NCBI GenBank assembly: GCA_023238725.1
Contig: CM041534.1
Span: 25,859,303-25,923,302 of the forward strand
DNA: 64,000 bases
Direction: 5' to 3'
Source of the DNA: Scortum barcoo
Taxonomy: Eukaryota > Chordata > Actinopteri > Centrarchiformes > Terapontidae
Shown: positions 22,488-35,143 of the stretch, piece by piece
Layout: every line of letters starts with the position of its first letter
How positions within the stretch are numbered: position 1 is the stretch's first letter
Program-made: the position numbers and the translations under genes
Notes under the pieces: model-generated
The model's database searches: none
Seen by the model: only the letters and a program-made list of their open reading frames with translations
What the model was told of the DNA's origin: nothing

Positions 22488-25400
22488 ATCCTCCTGGTCC
22501 TCTGTCGGTCCGCCTGAACTCTGAATTCCTATCAAACCAAACCAAGGTGGTTCTGACTGCTGGATCCAGTTTCAGGCTCAGTTGTCATGGTAACGGCTCA
22601 GTCCGATGGTCCAGCAACTCGTTACGTCTGCTGTACCAAGAAAATCTGCAGGACCTGTTGGAGGTAAAGATGTCGGACCCCAGATATACTGGAACATACC
22701 ACTGTGGGTACACCAACCAGAGCCTGGAACACCTGCACATCTGGGTCCACCTGTACATCAAAGGTAAAATTAGCTGAGGCCACACCCCCTGCAAGGGTCA
22801 GAGTGACCCTAAATGTTCTTCCCCTGGACCTGCAGTCCTCATAGTCTCAGATCACATGGGACTTTTGTTAGTGTTTTGTGGGGTACGATTCGCAGCGAGT
22901 CTGAGGGGGATTGGTTGATGGTAAAAGTTAAAAGTAAAAGCTAAAAGTTCTAGATAATGTTAGCTTCAGATATTGATCTCATAGTCTTCATGCTGCTGTG
23001 TTTGTAGTAGTCAAAGTCAAAGTAAACTCACTTTCACTTCCCATAATGCCCCTCTCTCAGATCCAGATGACCCCTCCAGTGTGTTCGTTACACCTCGCAC
23101 AATCCCTGATGTCAAAGAGGGACAGAATTTCCTGTTCAGGTGTCTGCTGACTGACCCATCCATCACAAACCTCACCCTCCAATCAGAGGACAGTATGAAG
23201 CACAGGGGGCTTGGCCTTCCCCAGGGCATGAATGTGACCTTTGACCCACAGAAAGGAGCCCTGATTCAAAACCTGCAGACGTCGTTCACCGGACGCTACG
23301 TTTGTTCAGGCTGGAGGGGTGGAAGGCAGTTCAGATCCAAACCTGTCGACCTGCTAGTGGCCCCCAGTAAGACCTGTCCACCTGTCTGTCTGTCCACCTG
23401 TCTGTCATCATGTCTGTCTTTTCACCTGTCTGTCTGACAACCTATCTGTCTGCAGGGCTGCGTCATCCTCCCTCGGTGTCTGTCAGTCAGGATGAAGTGA
23501 TCTGTCTTAAAGGAGAGAAGTGTGAGGTCACCTGTCTGACCAGTAACCCCTCCCACTTCTACAACCTCACCTGGACTCACCTGAACACAAAGGTCAGAGG
23601 TCACCGATGCGTTTTTCCCTCTGACAAACTTTTGTTTTGATGTTCACTGTTTGTTTTGTTTGTTCCAGACTCTTAATGTCAGTGTCAGGCATTACTATGG
23701 CAACAACCGCCTGTACATCAACAGCACCTTGACAGTCTCTGTGGTCAGTCAGATTCACAGCGGCACATACACCTGCACTGCTGTCAATGAGGCGGGAGTC
23801 GCCACGGCAACCACACAGCTCAGAGTTGTGGGTAAGAACTTTTGTCAGAAACAGCATGTATGAAAGCAAATTAGCAGCATAATGATGGACAGATGGACTG
23901 TACGGTTATATCTGGTCCTCTTCTTCCTCACAGACAGCCCCTACCTGAAGATCTACCTGCGGCTGACGCAGCATGCTAACACCAACTCCACAGAGGTCAA
24001 TGGGGACCTTGTCACTAACATTAGCGACAGTTCACTGGAAGTGAATGTTAGCAATGATGGAATGGATGTGAATAGGGCTAGCAGTTCTTACATTAGAGGT
24101 AGCAGCATAGTGGAGGTCTATGAAGGTCAACCAGTGACGCTGACCTTTGTGACAGAGGCGTATCCTCCAATCAGGGAACAGCACTGGACAACACCGACAC
24201 ATGTCAACCACAGCAATACGGTATACCAGGAGAGCTATGCTGTTCACGGCTACAGGTGCACATGCTAACACCTGTACACTAGCTTTATGAGATTTCTACT
24301 GAAGTTTTTAAGGTGGTATTGTTGGTGTTAAGGTGTTATTATGGTGCAGGTTGGAGGCGAGCTTGGGACTGGGACGGGTTCATCAGGAAGATCGAGGCCA
24401 GTTTTCGTTCCACTTCTCTAACTCGTTCTTCAGCGGCTCACAGAACATTGACCTACGAATTTACCGTAAGAAAGATTTTATCTTCTTCATCATCTTCTTC
24501 TGTCTTTCCTCTATGCTGCAGCTTCCTTTTCCGTGGTTATCACATGATCCAAAGACTACCTGCAAATCCTTAAATCTGTCTTTAATTTAGTGTTGTAATT
24601 TAGTGCAGGAGAAATATCACATTTTTACTTTACTTTTATCATATTCTAGATTTGTTTTCAGTCTCCGTTTTAATCTTCTAAATTCAACAAATATACAAAA
24701 TAAATGAATCTTTCAGGCTCACCAAGTGCCGTCGTCACTCTGGAAGGTGATACTCTGGCCTGCAACAGCTCTGGATATCCACTACCCATAATCCTCTGGT
24801 ACACCTGCCCTGGTGTCCAGAACACGTATGTACCAACCTGCCTGACCTGAAGAACTGCCAGCACCACCTACAGGTGCTGGAGGAAACATCATGGGGTCAT
24901 TGAAGGTCATGGGGTCATTAAAGGTTGCGGGGTCATCGAAGGTCATAGGGTCATTGAAGGTTGTGGGGTCACTGAAGGTCGTTGGGCCATCAAAGGTCGT
25001 GGGGTCACTGAAAGTCGTGGGACCACTGAAGGTCATAAAAGCTGCAGTTGGTAGGATTGAGTGGACTAAGCTTGAAAATCTGAGGGGCTCCATCTGGAGT
25101 GTGATGATTGTCCTGAGGTGTCGCTGGTTTTATTTCCAGACTTTGCTCAGATGTGCAGCTGGTAAAGTTGATGAAAATGATGAAGGTGAGTGATAAAGGC
25201 AGAGTGTGTGTGGTGGCCATCACACTTCACTGCAGCCATTTCACACACTAAAACCTAAAGTCTGATCTGATTGAAACTCTTTAAAGTTGTTTGATCGTCT
25301 CATCAGACAGCCTTGTCGGCCTGCTTCAGTATTTTCACGTGTCGTATTGAGGAAAGGTGAGACAGACTCTCCTGTCACATCCTGACCTCATCCTGCATCC

Positions 25401-28400
25401 TGCTCATCTCCACACCTGAACAGGGACATTTTCATAGGAAGAGAAGTGGCCCTGGTTCGTGCGTACTCAGTGGTTATAAATGAAGATGAAGTCAGGGACA
25501 TTTAGTCAGAGCGACAAGTTCTTTAAACACAGATTAGTAAGGATATCCTTTGAACCGTCAGCTCAACCATTTATGTCCTGATGTCTCGGCTTTATGTTTT
25601 TGGGGTGTTGGAAATATAATAATCTCCCCATTCTGCTTTGGCTTTTATTTTCATATTATATATATGATATATATTATCATGTTTTTCATGAACTTTGTTT
25701 TATTTTTCACACTTTTTCATGTCATGTGTTGTTAGTGTAGACAGATGTACAGTCACATCCTTATTTACTGACAGATGTTCGAATCTGTGCAGTGGCTGTG
25801 AAACCTTTGTGTGGATTCACACAATAACAAATATGGTAATAAACTCTATCGTTTACAGTTACCAAGTGCTTTACATTTGAAAATGAAGATCCAACTCAGC
25901 ATGATAAATGAAATGTTTATATTAGCATATACAACAGCTACATCTGAAATGATAATAGGAGCGAATACCTGACAATAAATAAGATAAATGAGATAAAATG
26001 GGTGAAATACAACAGATAGAAAAGATCAAACAAAGCATCTTCACCTTCGCCTCCTCTGCAGATGTGGAAACGTCTCCACCCATCAGGTCTCTCAGGCTAA
26101 TGTGACCTCACAGGAGGAGGGGGAGGAGGAAGTGAGGAAACACCTGAGCCTCCCTCTATCACCTGGTGATGATGTCACAGTGGAGTGTGTCGCCTACAAC
26201 CACATGGGAGTGTCTCGTCACGTCTTTCATTCCCGTAAGTGTCAATAAGCATGCTCGGTTATAATGAAAACTTTGTGACTGAATATGTTGTGTTCTTCTT
26301 GGTGATAAATGATAAATAAATGTGTTCTTTCTATGTTCTGCAGGAGGACCTCAAACGTTACTTACGTGGCCTCTGATTGGAGCTCTGAGTGCTGCTGCTG
26401 TCCTCCTCTGGCTTTTATTGGTTGTCTTTTATAAGTGGAGACAGGTGTGTTTGTGGGTGATATTATTTCATGTCTGTTTTATAAGATAATAAGCCAAAAA
26501 TTATATATCATGGACCAGTTATAGATAGGTGACAGTTAAAGTTGAAACCCTGATAAAGTGTGTCAATGATGTAATAATAAAAATAATAATAATAACACAG
26601 CTGATAAAGTGTATCAGTGAGGTGTTGGTCCTCCTCCAGAGCAGCTTCATTGATTCTCTGAGTGTGTGAACTCTCCTGGAGGGATGAACACATTCTTCCA
26701 AAGATATTCCCTCATGTGGTGTTTGATGATGGAGGTGGAGAGCGCTGTCTAACACATCGCTCCAAAACCTCCCACAGCTGTTCAGCTGGGTTCAGACGTG
26801 ATGACTGTGAAGGCCACAGCATCTGATTCATTTTCATCTTCAGCAAACACTCAGTGACCCCCCTCATGGATGGGGGCACTGTCATCCTGCAGAGACCCCC
26901 TGCAGGTTTTTTCCTTTGATTTGTCTGTGGTTCATCAGAGTGGAAGGGCTGAGAAAACAGATATAATATTAACATATATAACAGTATCATCTGCATACAT
27001 GTGTAACCTGCTCCATGATGTAATTCTGCTATAATGACTCTTTGTTCAGATACTGACACAAACACAGCTAACTCCATTAACATTCACAACTTACTGCTTG
27101 TTTCGCCTGTTTCTCTCAGAAACCCAAATACGAGATTCGCTGGAAGATCATTGAGAGCACTGATGGAAACAACTACACCTTTGTTGACCTCACCCAGCTG
27201 CCATACAACCACAAGTGGGAATTTCCCCGAGACCAACTTCGCCTCGGTATGAAACCACATTCGATCCACTACGACATTAGAATTAATTTTCACCTCACAC
27301 AGCCGGGATTTCATGAGGCAATTGATTTAAAAGGAATTGTTAAAAACTGATAATCAATCAAAGCCTCAAACCACTCTCCGGAGTCAGTTTTTCATTTTTT
27401 GCCTGTTTTACATCACAGGTACAAACAAAGACATCCACTTTTCAGCATTTATGAGATTTTTTTGACTGACTGAATAGGCCAAAGAAGAAAACAATCACTT
27501 ACTGTGACATCTCTCTGAAAAACCTGAAGTAGATTCAAGATTCAAGATTCAAGAATTTATTGTCATTACACAACAATTACATCAGCAATATCATTGGTAA
27601 TGAAATTCTTAAGTCCCAGGCTCTCCTAACAATGCTAAAGAAACAAGAAACAAGAAAAGCAAAAAGATAATTTAGAAAATAAAAAATTACAAATAAAACA
27701 AAATTTAAACATAAATAATAAACTAGAGCAATAAAATAAGTAAAGACCTTAAAATATAAGTTATGCAAATAAAATATAAACTGTAAATGTAAAGTAGGTA
27801 TTATAAGTAACATATATACAATAGATATATATACAATAGAAAAATATATACAACAAGAAGTGGTGGAGTTGTTAAGAAGTGGTGGTGCTGTGGACAGAGT
27901 TTAAAAGTCTTATGACCTGCAGGATGAAGCTGTCCCTGAGCCTGGTGGTTCAGCTCGAATGCTGCGGAACCGTCGGCCAGACGGACGGCAGCAGAACAGA
28001 ACAGTTTGTAGCTGGGTGACTGGGGTTCTTAATGATTTTGGTGGCCTTCTTCCTACACCGCTGGGTGTAGAGGTCCTCCATGGATGGCAGCTCCATCCTG
28101 GTGATGTGCTGAGCAGCTTTCACCTCCCTCTGTAGAGCCTTACACGGTTGAGGGCGGTGCAGCTGCTGTACCAGGCGGTGATGCAGCCAGTCAGGATCCT
28201 CTCTATGGGTCACCTGTAGAAGCTGCAGAGAGTATCCTTGAGTCCATGTTGAGCCTCCGCAGCCTGCGGAGGAAGAAGAGCCGCTGTCTGGCTGACTTTG
28301 TGATAAAGTCAGTGTGATGAGTCCAGGTGAGGTCCTCCTCACTGATGTGAACCCCGAGGAACCTGACTGAAGCTGCTGACTCTCTCCACCGTAGTCCCGT

Positions 28401-31400
28401 TGATGGAGAGGAGAGGGGGGCGTGTTCCTCTCTGCCTGCCTCCTGCCTGAAGTCCCACGATCAGCTCCTCCTTAGTTTTGCTGACGTTGAGATGGAGGTT
28501 GTTGTCCTGGCACCAAGATGTCAGGGCTCTCTGACCTCTGTAGGCCTCTCTAGGCCATTAGGCCATCTCGTCGTCGCCGGTGATCAGGCCAATGATGACG
28601 GTCGTGTCGTCAGCAAATTTGATGATGGTGTTGGAGAGCTGTGGGTGGCCACGCAGTCATGCGTGAACAGGGAGTACAGCAGAGGGCTGAGCACACAGCC
28701 CTGGGGGGCGCCGGTGTTCAGAGTCAGGGTGGAGGATGTGGTGCTGCCCATCCGCACAGCCTGGGGTCTGCTCGTCAGGAAGTTGCACTGTTGAGCCCGA
28801 GGTCTCTGAGCTTGGTGACGAGCTTGGAGGGCACTTGCAGGCACGATGGTGTTGAATGCTGAACTGTAGTCAATAAACAGCATTCTCACATATGTGTCCC
28901 TCTGGTCCAGGTGGGAGAGGGCAGTGTGGAGGGTGAGGGCGATGGCATCTTCAGTTGACCTATATTGGGCCTGTAGGCAAACTGAAGTGGGTCCAGTGAG
29001 TCCGGGATGGAAGAGGTGATGAATGATTTGACTAACCGCTCAAAGCACTTCATGATGGTGGAGGTGAGTGCTACTGGGCGGTAAGTCATTCAGGGAGAGG
29101 ATTTTGGTTTTCTTGGGGACAATGATGGTCTCCTTGAAGCATGTGGGGACTACAGACTGGAGCAGTGACATGTTGAAAAAGACGCTCTGCCAAGCTGGTC
29201 TGCACACACCTTGAGAGCTCGGCCGGGGATGCCGTCAGGTCCAGGAGCCTTACGTGTGTTAATCCGTTTTAGAGTTCTGCACACACGTCTGCCCTTGGTT
29301 ATCACAGGTGGGCAGTGGTCCTCCTGAGCCTTTTGCACCTCCACAGCTGGAGAGGTGCTCTCAAAGCGGGCATAAAAAGTGTTCAGCTCATCAGGCAGAG
29401 ATGCAGACATCACCTCAGCACTGCTGCTGATCTTCTTTTTGTAGTCTGTTAGAGTTTTTAATCCAGCCCACATGCTCCTGGTGTTGGAGCCCTTGTAATG
29501 AGACTCCACTTTGTCCCTGTACTGTCTCTTTGCGCTGCTGATGGCTCTCCGGAGTGCATACCTGGACTTCCTGTACTCCTCCAAATCACCTGAGTTGTAG
29601 GCGTCTGTCCGTGCTTTAAGTTTGGCACGGACTTCTCCGTTAACCCAGGGCTTCTGATTGGGGAATGTCCGCACAGTAATCCTCGGTACGACGTCATCGA
29701 TGCATTTTCCGATGTATCCAATGACCGCGTCCGTGTATGTGTTTATGTCTGTGTCCTTAAACACACACCACTCCGTCGTGCTGATGAAGCAGTCGCGCAG
29801 AGCCGAGTCTGATTGGTCGGACCACTGCTGAATGGTCCGCGTCACCGGTCCGTCACGCTTCAGTTTCTGCCTATAGGAAGGCAGCAGCAGAACTGAGGCG
29901 TGGTCAGATTTTCCGAATGGAGAGCGAGGGAGGAGCTTGTACGTGTCCGCGTAAGAGGTGTAAACATGATCGAGTGTGTTCTCGCCACGCGTGGGACAGC
30001 TGATGTGTTGGTGGTATCTCTCGGCAGGACTTTCCTCAGGTTGGTGCTGTTAAAGTCTCCGGCTACAATGAACGCAGCCTCCGGCCGTGAGGTCTCTGTC
30101 CTGTCGATAACTCCAAACAGCTCGTCCATGGCCTTGTTGTTGTCGGCGTGTGGGCGGAACATACACTGCTGTCATGACAACCAATGTAAACTCACGCGGA
30201 AGATAATAAGGCCAGCATCTGATCATGAGGTGCTCCAGGTCCGGAGAACAGCCCGTAGAAATAATCTCCACATCTGAGCACCACTTGTTGTTCACCATGA
30301 AGCAGACACCTCCTCCCTTGCTCTTTCCTGAATGTATATTGTCCGGTCCTGTCGGTGAATGGAGAGTCCCTCGGGAACAATGGCGGAGTCCATCGGGGAT
30401 CGAAGGGTCGAGCCAAGTTTCCGTGAAAACCAAAACGTTACAGTTCTTAATGTCCCGGTTGACGCAACGCCATCCTGCTCCGGAGTTCATCCAGCTTGTT
30501 ATCCAGGGACTGAACATTAGCCAGAAGAATACTCGGGAGAGGAGGCCGGTTTTCACACGTTTCCTCAGCCGGACTAGGACTCCGGCCCGCGACCCTCTTT
30601 TCCTCCCCCACCTCCGCTGCTAAGGTTCAACAACAGGCAGGCTCCGCCATGGAGATTCCACGTTATGCGCTGGAAGCGGTGGCGATGAAAAAGTTTTTTC
30701 CACCACCACCGACCTAATTTGTAGAAGTTTTTCTCTATCATATTGTATGATAGGGCTCTCTTTAGCAGGTTGCATAACTTAAAAAAGAAGAAATAAATAA
30801 CAAAATAGTGCAAAAAAACAGCAAAGTTGAGGGGAGAGCTCGAGACATGACACGGCAGCCATCCTCGGCGCCATCTTGTTGACACAATCAAAATGCCGGA
30901 AAATACAAAATAACCAAAAAATAAATAAAATGCAGAATGTAGCAAAAATTATACAAATGAAAAATCATATATGCAAATTTTATTTATTTATTTATGTTTG
31001 TCAGAAGGTTTAATAAACACTCTTATTTCATGCTTCAGGCTTTGTCTGTCAGTGAATTAGTTTTTACTTTGGTTTACTTTGACTCACTGTCTTTGTCAGG
31101 TGCCGTTTTGGGTTCGGGGGCTTTCGGGAAGGTCGTCGAGGCGACAGCATACGGTCTGGGAACTAACAACAACATCACCCGAGTCGCTGTTAAGATGCTC
31201 AAACGTCAGTCCCAGGCTCCACCTTCATCATCTTCAACATCATTACAACACTTTATCTTTGTGCTGATCCACCTTTGTGCTTTATGTATTCATAAACAGC
31301 GAGTGCTCACTTGGAGGAACGGGATGCTCTGATGTCGGAGCTGAAGATCCTCAGCCATCTTGGTTACCATGACAACATTGTCAACCTATTGGGCGCTTGC

Positions 31401-34260
31401 ACTCGAGGAGGTGATGGCAGTTTTAATATTTAACCAGAAATATAAAACTATCAGTGTCTAGCTACATGTCACAAAGGAGGAGATGTGACAACCGAACACA
31501 TAAATATGAAAGACAAATGTGGATTCATCTGCTGTGGAAAAATTTTTACATGTTTTTTACAGGCCCATGGGGGACTTGAACTGGCGACCCTCTAGTTCCC
31601 AAGCCAAGTCCCCACAGACAGAGTTACTGCCGCCCTTTTCCACTAGTACCTACTCGAAGCTCAACTCGACTTGGTTTTTAGGCTTATCCATCCATCCCGT
31701 GTTAGTACCTGGTACCATCCCATTCGTGTTAGTACCTGGTACCCAGTAGGTACCAGGTAGTTCCTAGTTCCTACTCGGCCGGTTCCAAGCGAGGCTGAGT
31801 CGAGCCGAAAATGTGACGTCGGCAGACGGCAGGCCACTGATTGGCCAGGGCCTGACGTCACTAGATGCGTCGGGAGAGCGACTCGTTCATAAGAGTCAAC
31901 CGCGCCATTTTTAAAACGCAATAACAACAACGAACACGATCAGAGATGCTGCACAGAAATCAACCCCGCGGATGGAGCAACGACGAGCTGCTGCAGACAT
32001 TTCTTTGTCTGGTGGCCTCCATTGCTCCGTAGTCGTTTCGTGTTTGTGTCGCATAACAAATGACGTCGCTGGAGTTTCGGCCGCGTTGCTATGACGACCC
32101 CACCCACGCTGAGGTGTAATGGAAAACAACCGAAACTAAGCCGAGCCGAGCCGAGTAGGTGCTAGTGGAATAGGGCCATTGCTGAATTTACTGAAGTCCT
32201 CAAACCAGGACCAGGAGTCCAGGTGCTGGAGGTTCATGTTCACTGCATCGTCTGCAGACCTGTTGGCACTGCAGGTGAACTGACGGGTCTGTGTCACCTG
32301 AGGTCCTCTGTGTTTGGGGGGGTGGACATAGAAACAGGAGAACTTGTTCAGATTGTTGATGGAGTGTGTGTGTGTGTGTGTGGGGGTGTGTTAAAGTCAC
32401 TGAGGACAGTAAATAAAGAGTCGGGTTTGTTCGCTCCACATTCAGAATCTGGCCTCTGCTCGTTGGCCTGTGGTGAGACGTAAACACCGACCAGCATGAA
32501 TGAAGAGAACTGACGGGGATCAAAATGTTTACAGGTGATGAAAAATTATTCCAGATCAGGAGAATAATGTTGTTTCATGAGATGCAGTGCAGAGTCCAGT
32601 ATCAACACAACCACGTTTCCTTGAAGCGTTTCATTGCACAGTGAGCGTCGTTGGAAAGAAAAATTCCCGGTAAAGGTGGGAGACACAGAAGCTTTTCTTC
32701 TCTTCTCAAATTTCCGTGCATGATCAAAAGTGAGGTTACCTTTGACTAGACTGTCCAATAATTCCTCTGATGATGCAGGGAAAGTGAATAAATCTGCTGG
32801 TGTTGTTGCTCTCAGTGTGTCTTAGAAGTGTCAACACAGAAAAACAACAGCAGCACACTGAGGCAGCACCATTAAGGATCATCAATATCAACCTAGATAA
32901 AATGATAAAAAATATTTATTGATAATAAAAATAATTGTTAGTTGGAGTGTTAGACATCTTATTTTCAGTAAAGTGCACATTGATGAGCATCACTGAACAA
33001 CTGTTGTTCACTGAAGGATTTTCCAGCTGTGAGCAGTCTCATCTATGCCAAGCATCATGGGAGTCTTTAAGTAATTTCCTCAACTAAAAACCTTGTCGGT
33101 TGACCAATTACAGTCTGAAACCGATCCATCATGTTTATTCTTAGAGTGTCTGTAACCTTTTATCCTCTGTCTCTCACCAGGGCCCATGTTGATGATCACA
33201 GAGTACTGTAGCTATGGCGACCTGCTGAACTTCCTGCGGGCTCACAGTCAGGACTTCATGGCGTCCATTTTGAGTGTGGATGAAGTGGAGGGCGAGGCCT
33301 TCTACAAGAACATGGCAGCCCAGCACGCCAGGCTCAGGAGGTCTCAAGTTTCCTCTGATGGAAAATCTCTGATGGAATATTTGGCCTTCCAAACAATATT
33401 ACCAGATGTTAGATACAGAGAGTGAACCTGATGATTTTACTGATGAATATTTGTTTCAATAACTCAAAGACAGACAGACAGAAATGTTTAAAGTTCATTT
33501 CAGTGAAAAAACAAGAACCAGACTCATAAAACGTTTCCTCAATTTAAACCAAGAAATAAGTCAGAAAGTGTAAAATGCAAAAAATTTCACCATCAACTGC
33601 TTGGCTGTAAGCTTACTGCATTCATCATTACCTGACTGTGATCACTCTGACATCGCCTGCCATGGTGTCACTGTGTGTGCGTGTGTGTTGCAGTGACAGT
33701 GGGATCTCGTGCTGTTCAGAGTACCAAGAGATGCAGCCGGTCCTGAGTCCAGGACAAACACACCCAGGTAAACACCTGAACACACCCCATCACTCCTGAA
33801 CACACACACCTGAACACACCTGATCATTCCTGATCACACACACATGAACACACAACTGAACACACACACCTGAACACACCTGTAGGATTTGTCTTTGAGG
33901 TCAGACCTCTCTAACTTTCTGTCTGTCTCTCAGGTGCGCAGACAGACAGCCTGTCTGTCAGTGACCTCATGAGGTTTTCCTACCAGGTGGCTCAGGGTCT
34001 GGACTTCCTGTCTACCAGGAATGTAAGAAAACAGACACACGTTTGTCCTCCTGTGCTTGTGAGGATCCTCACATACATACACAGATCAATGTCATCAGAC
34101 TTCAATCAGTCTTCCTTCCTTGCTTCAATCAGGAGTCAGACACCTGTAAACCTGACAACACCTGTCTCTCTCTCTCTCTCTCTCCACCTGTCTGTCTCTC
34201 TCTCACTCTCCACCTGTTTCTCTCGCCACCTGTCTTCTCTCTCTCTCTCTCTCTCTCCAC

Positions 34261-34307
<47 letters not shown>

Positions 34308-34358
34308 CCTGTCTCTCTCTCTTTCTCTCTCTCTCCACCTCTCTCTCTCTCTCCTCTC

Positions 34359-34404
<46 letters not shown>

Positions 34405-35108
34405 CACCTGTCTCTCTGTCTCCACCTATCTCTCTCTCCACCTGTCTCTCTCTCTCTCTCTCTCTCTCCTCTCCTCCTCTCTCTCTCTCTCTCTCTCCCA
34501 CCTGTCTCTCTGTCTCCACCACCTGTCTGTTTCTCTCTCCCTACCTGTCTGTCTCTCCCCGACTGTCTCTCTCCCCACCTATCTCTCTCTCCCCACCTGT
34601 CTCTCTCTCAGTGTATCCACAGAGACGTAGCGGCGAGGAACGTCCTGCTGACGGATCGTCGTGTTGCAAAGATTTGTGACTTCGGTTTGGCTCGAGACAT
34701 CCGAAATGATGACAGCTACATCGTGCAGGGAAACGTAAACAATCGATGTTAACGCCTTGTTTCTCCAATTGTAGTTTCTATAGCAACAGATAAAAACCAA
34801 GTGGAATCGTTTTACTTTGACACTGTTTTATTGTGACAGGCTCGTCTTCCAGTGAAGTGGATGGCTCCAGAGAGTATCTTTCAGTGTGTTTACACCGTGC
34901 AGAGTGATGTCTGGTCCTACGGAGTCTTACTGTGGGAGATTTTCTCTTTGGGTAACCATGGCAACACATCATCAATCACATTACAGCTCTGATATGAACC
35001 AAGATTGATTATTGAGTGACAATAAATAGTTCGGTGGTCTGTTGTGGCCATCAGGTAGAAAAGAGGAACATCTCCAAGGAATAAAGCGCCTCTGAGCCTC
35101 AGTGGCTG

Positions 35109-35143
<35 letters not shown>

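Noticed and set aside
34043..34630. Ser/Leu-rich plus-strand and Glu/Arg-rich minus-strand frames
   Set aside because: Read-through of the CT minisatellite before csf1r exon 34612-34734.
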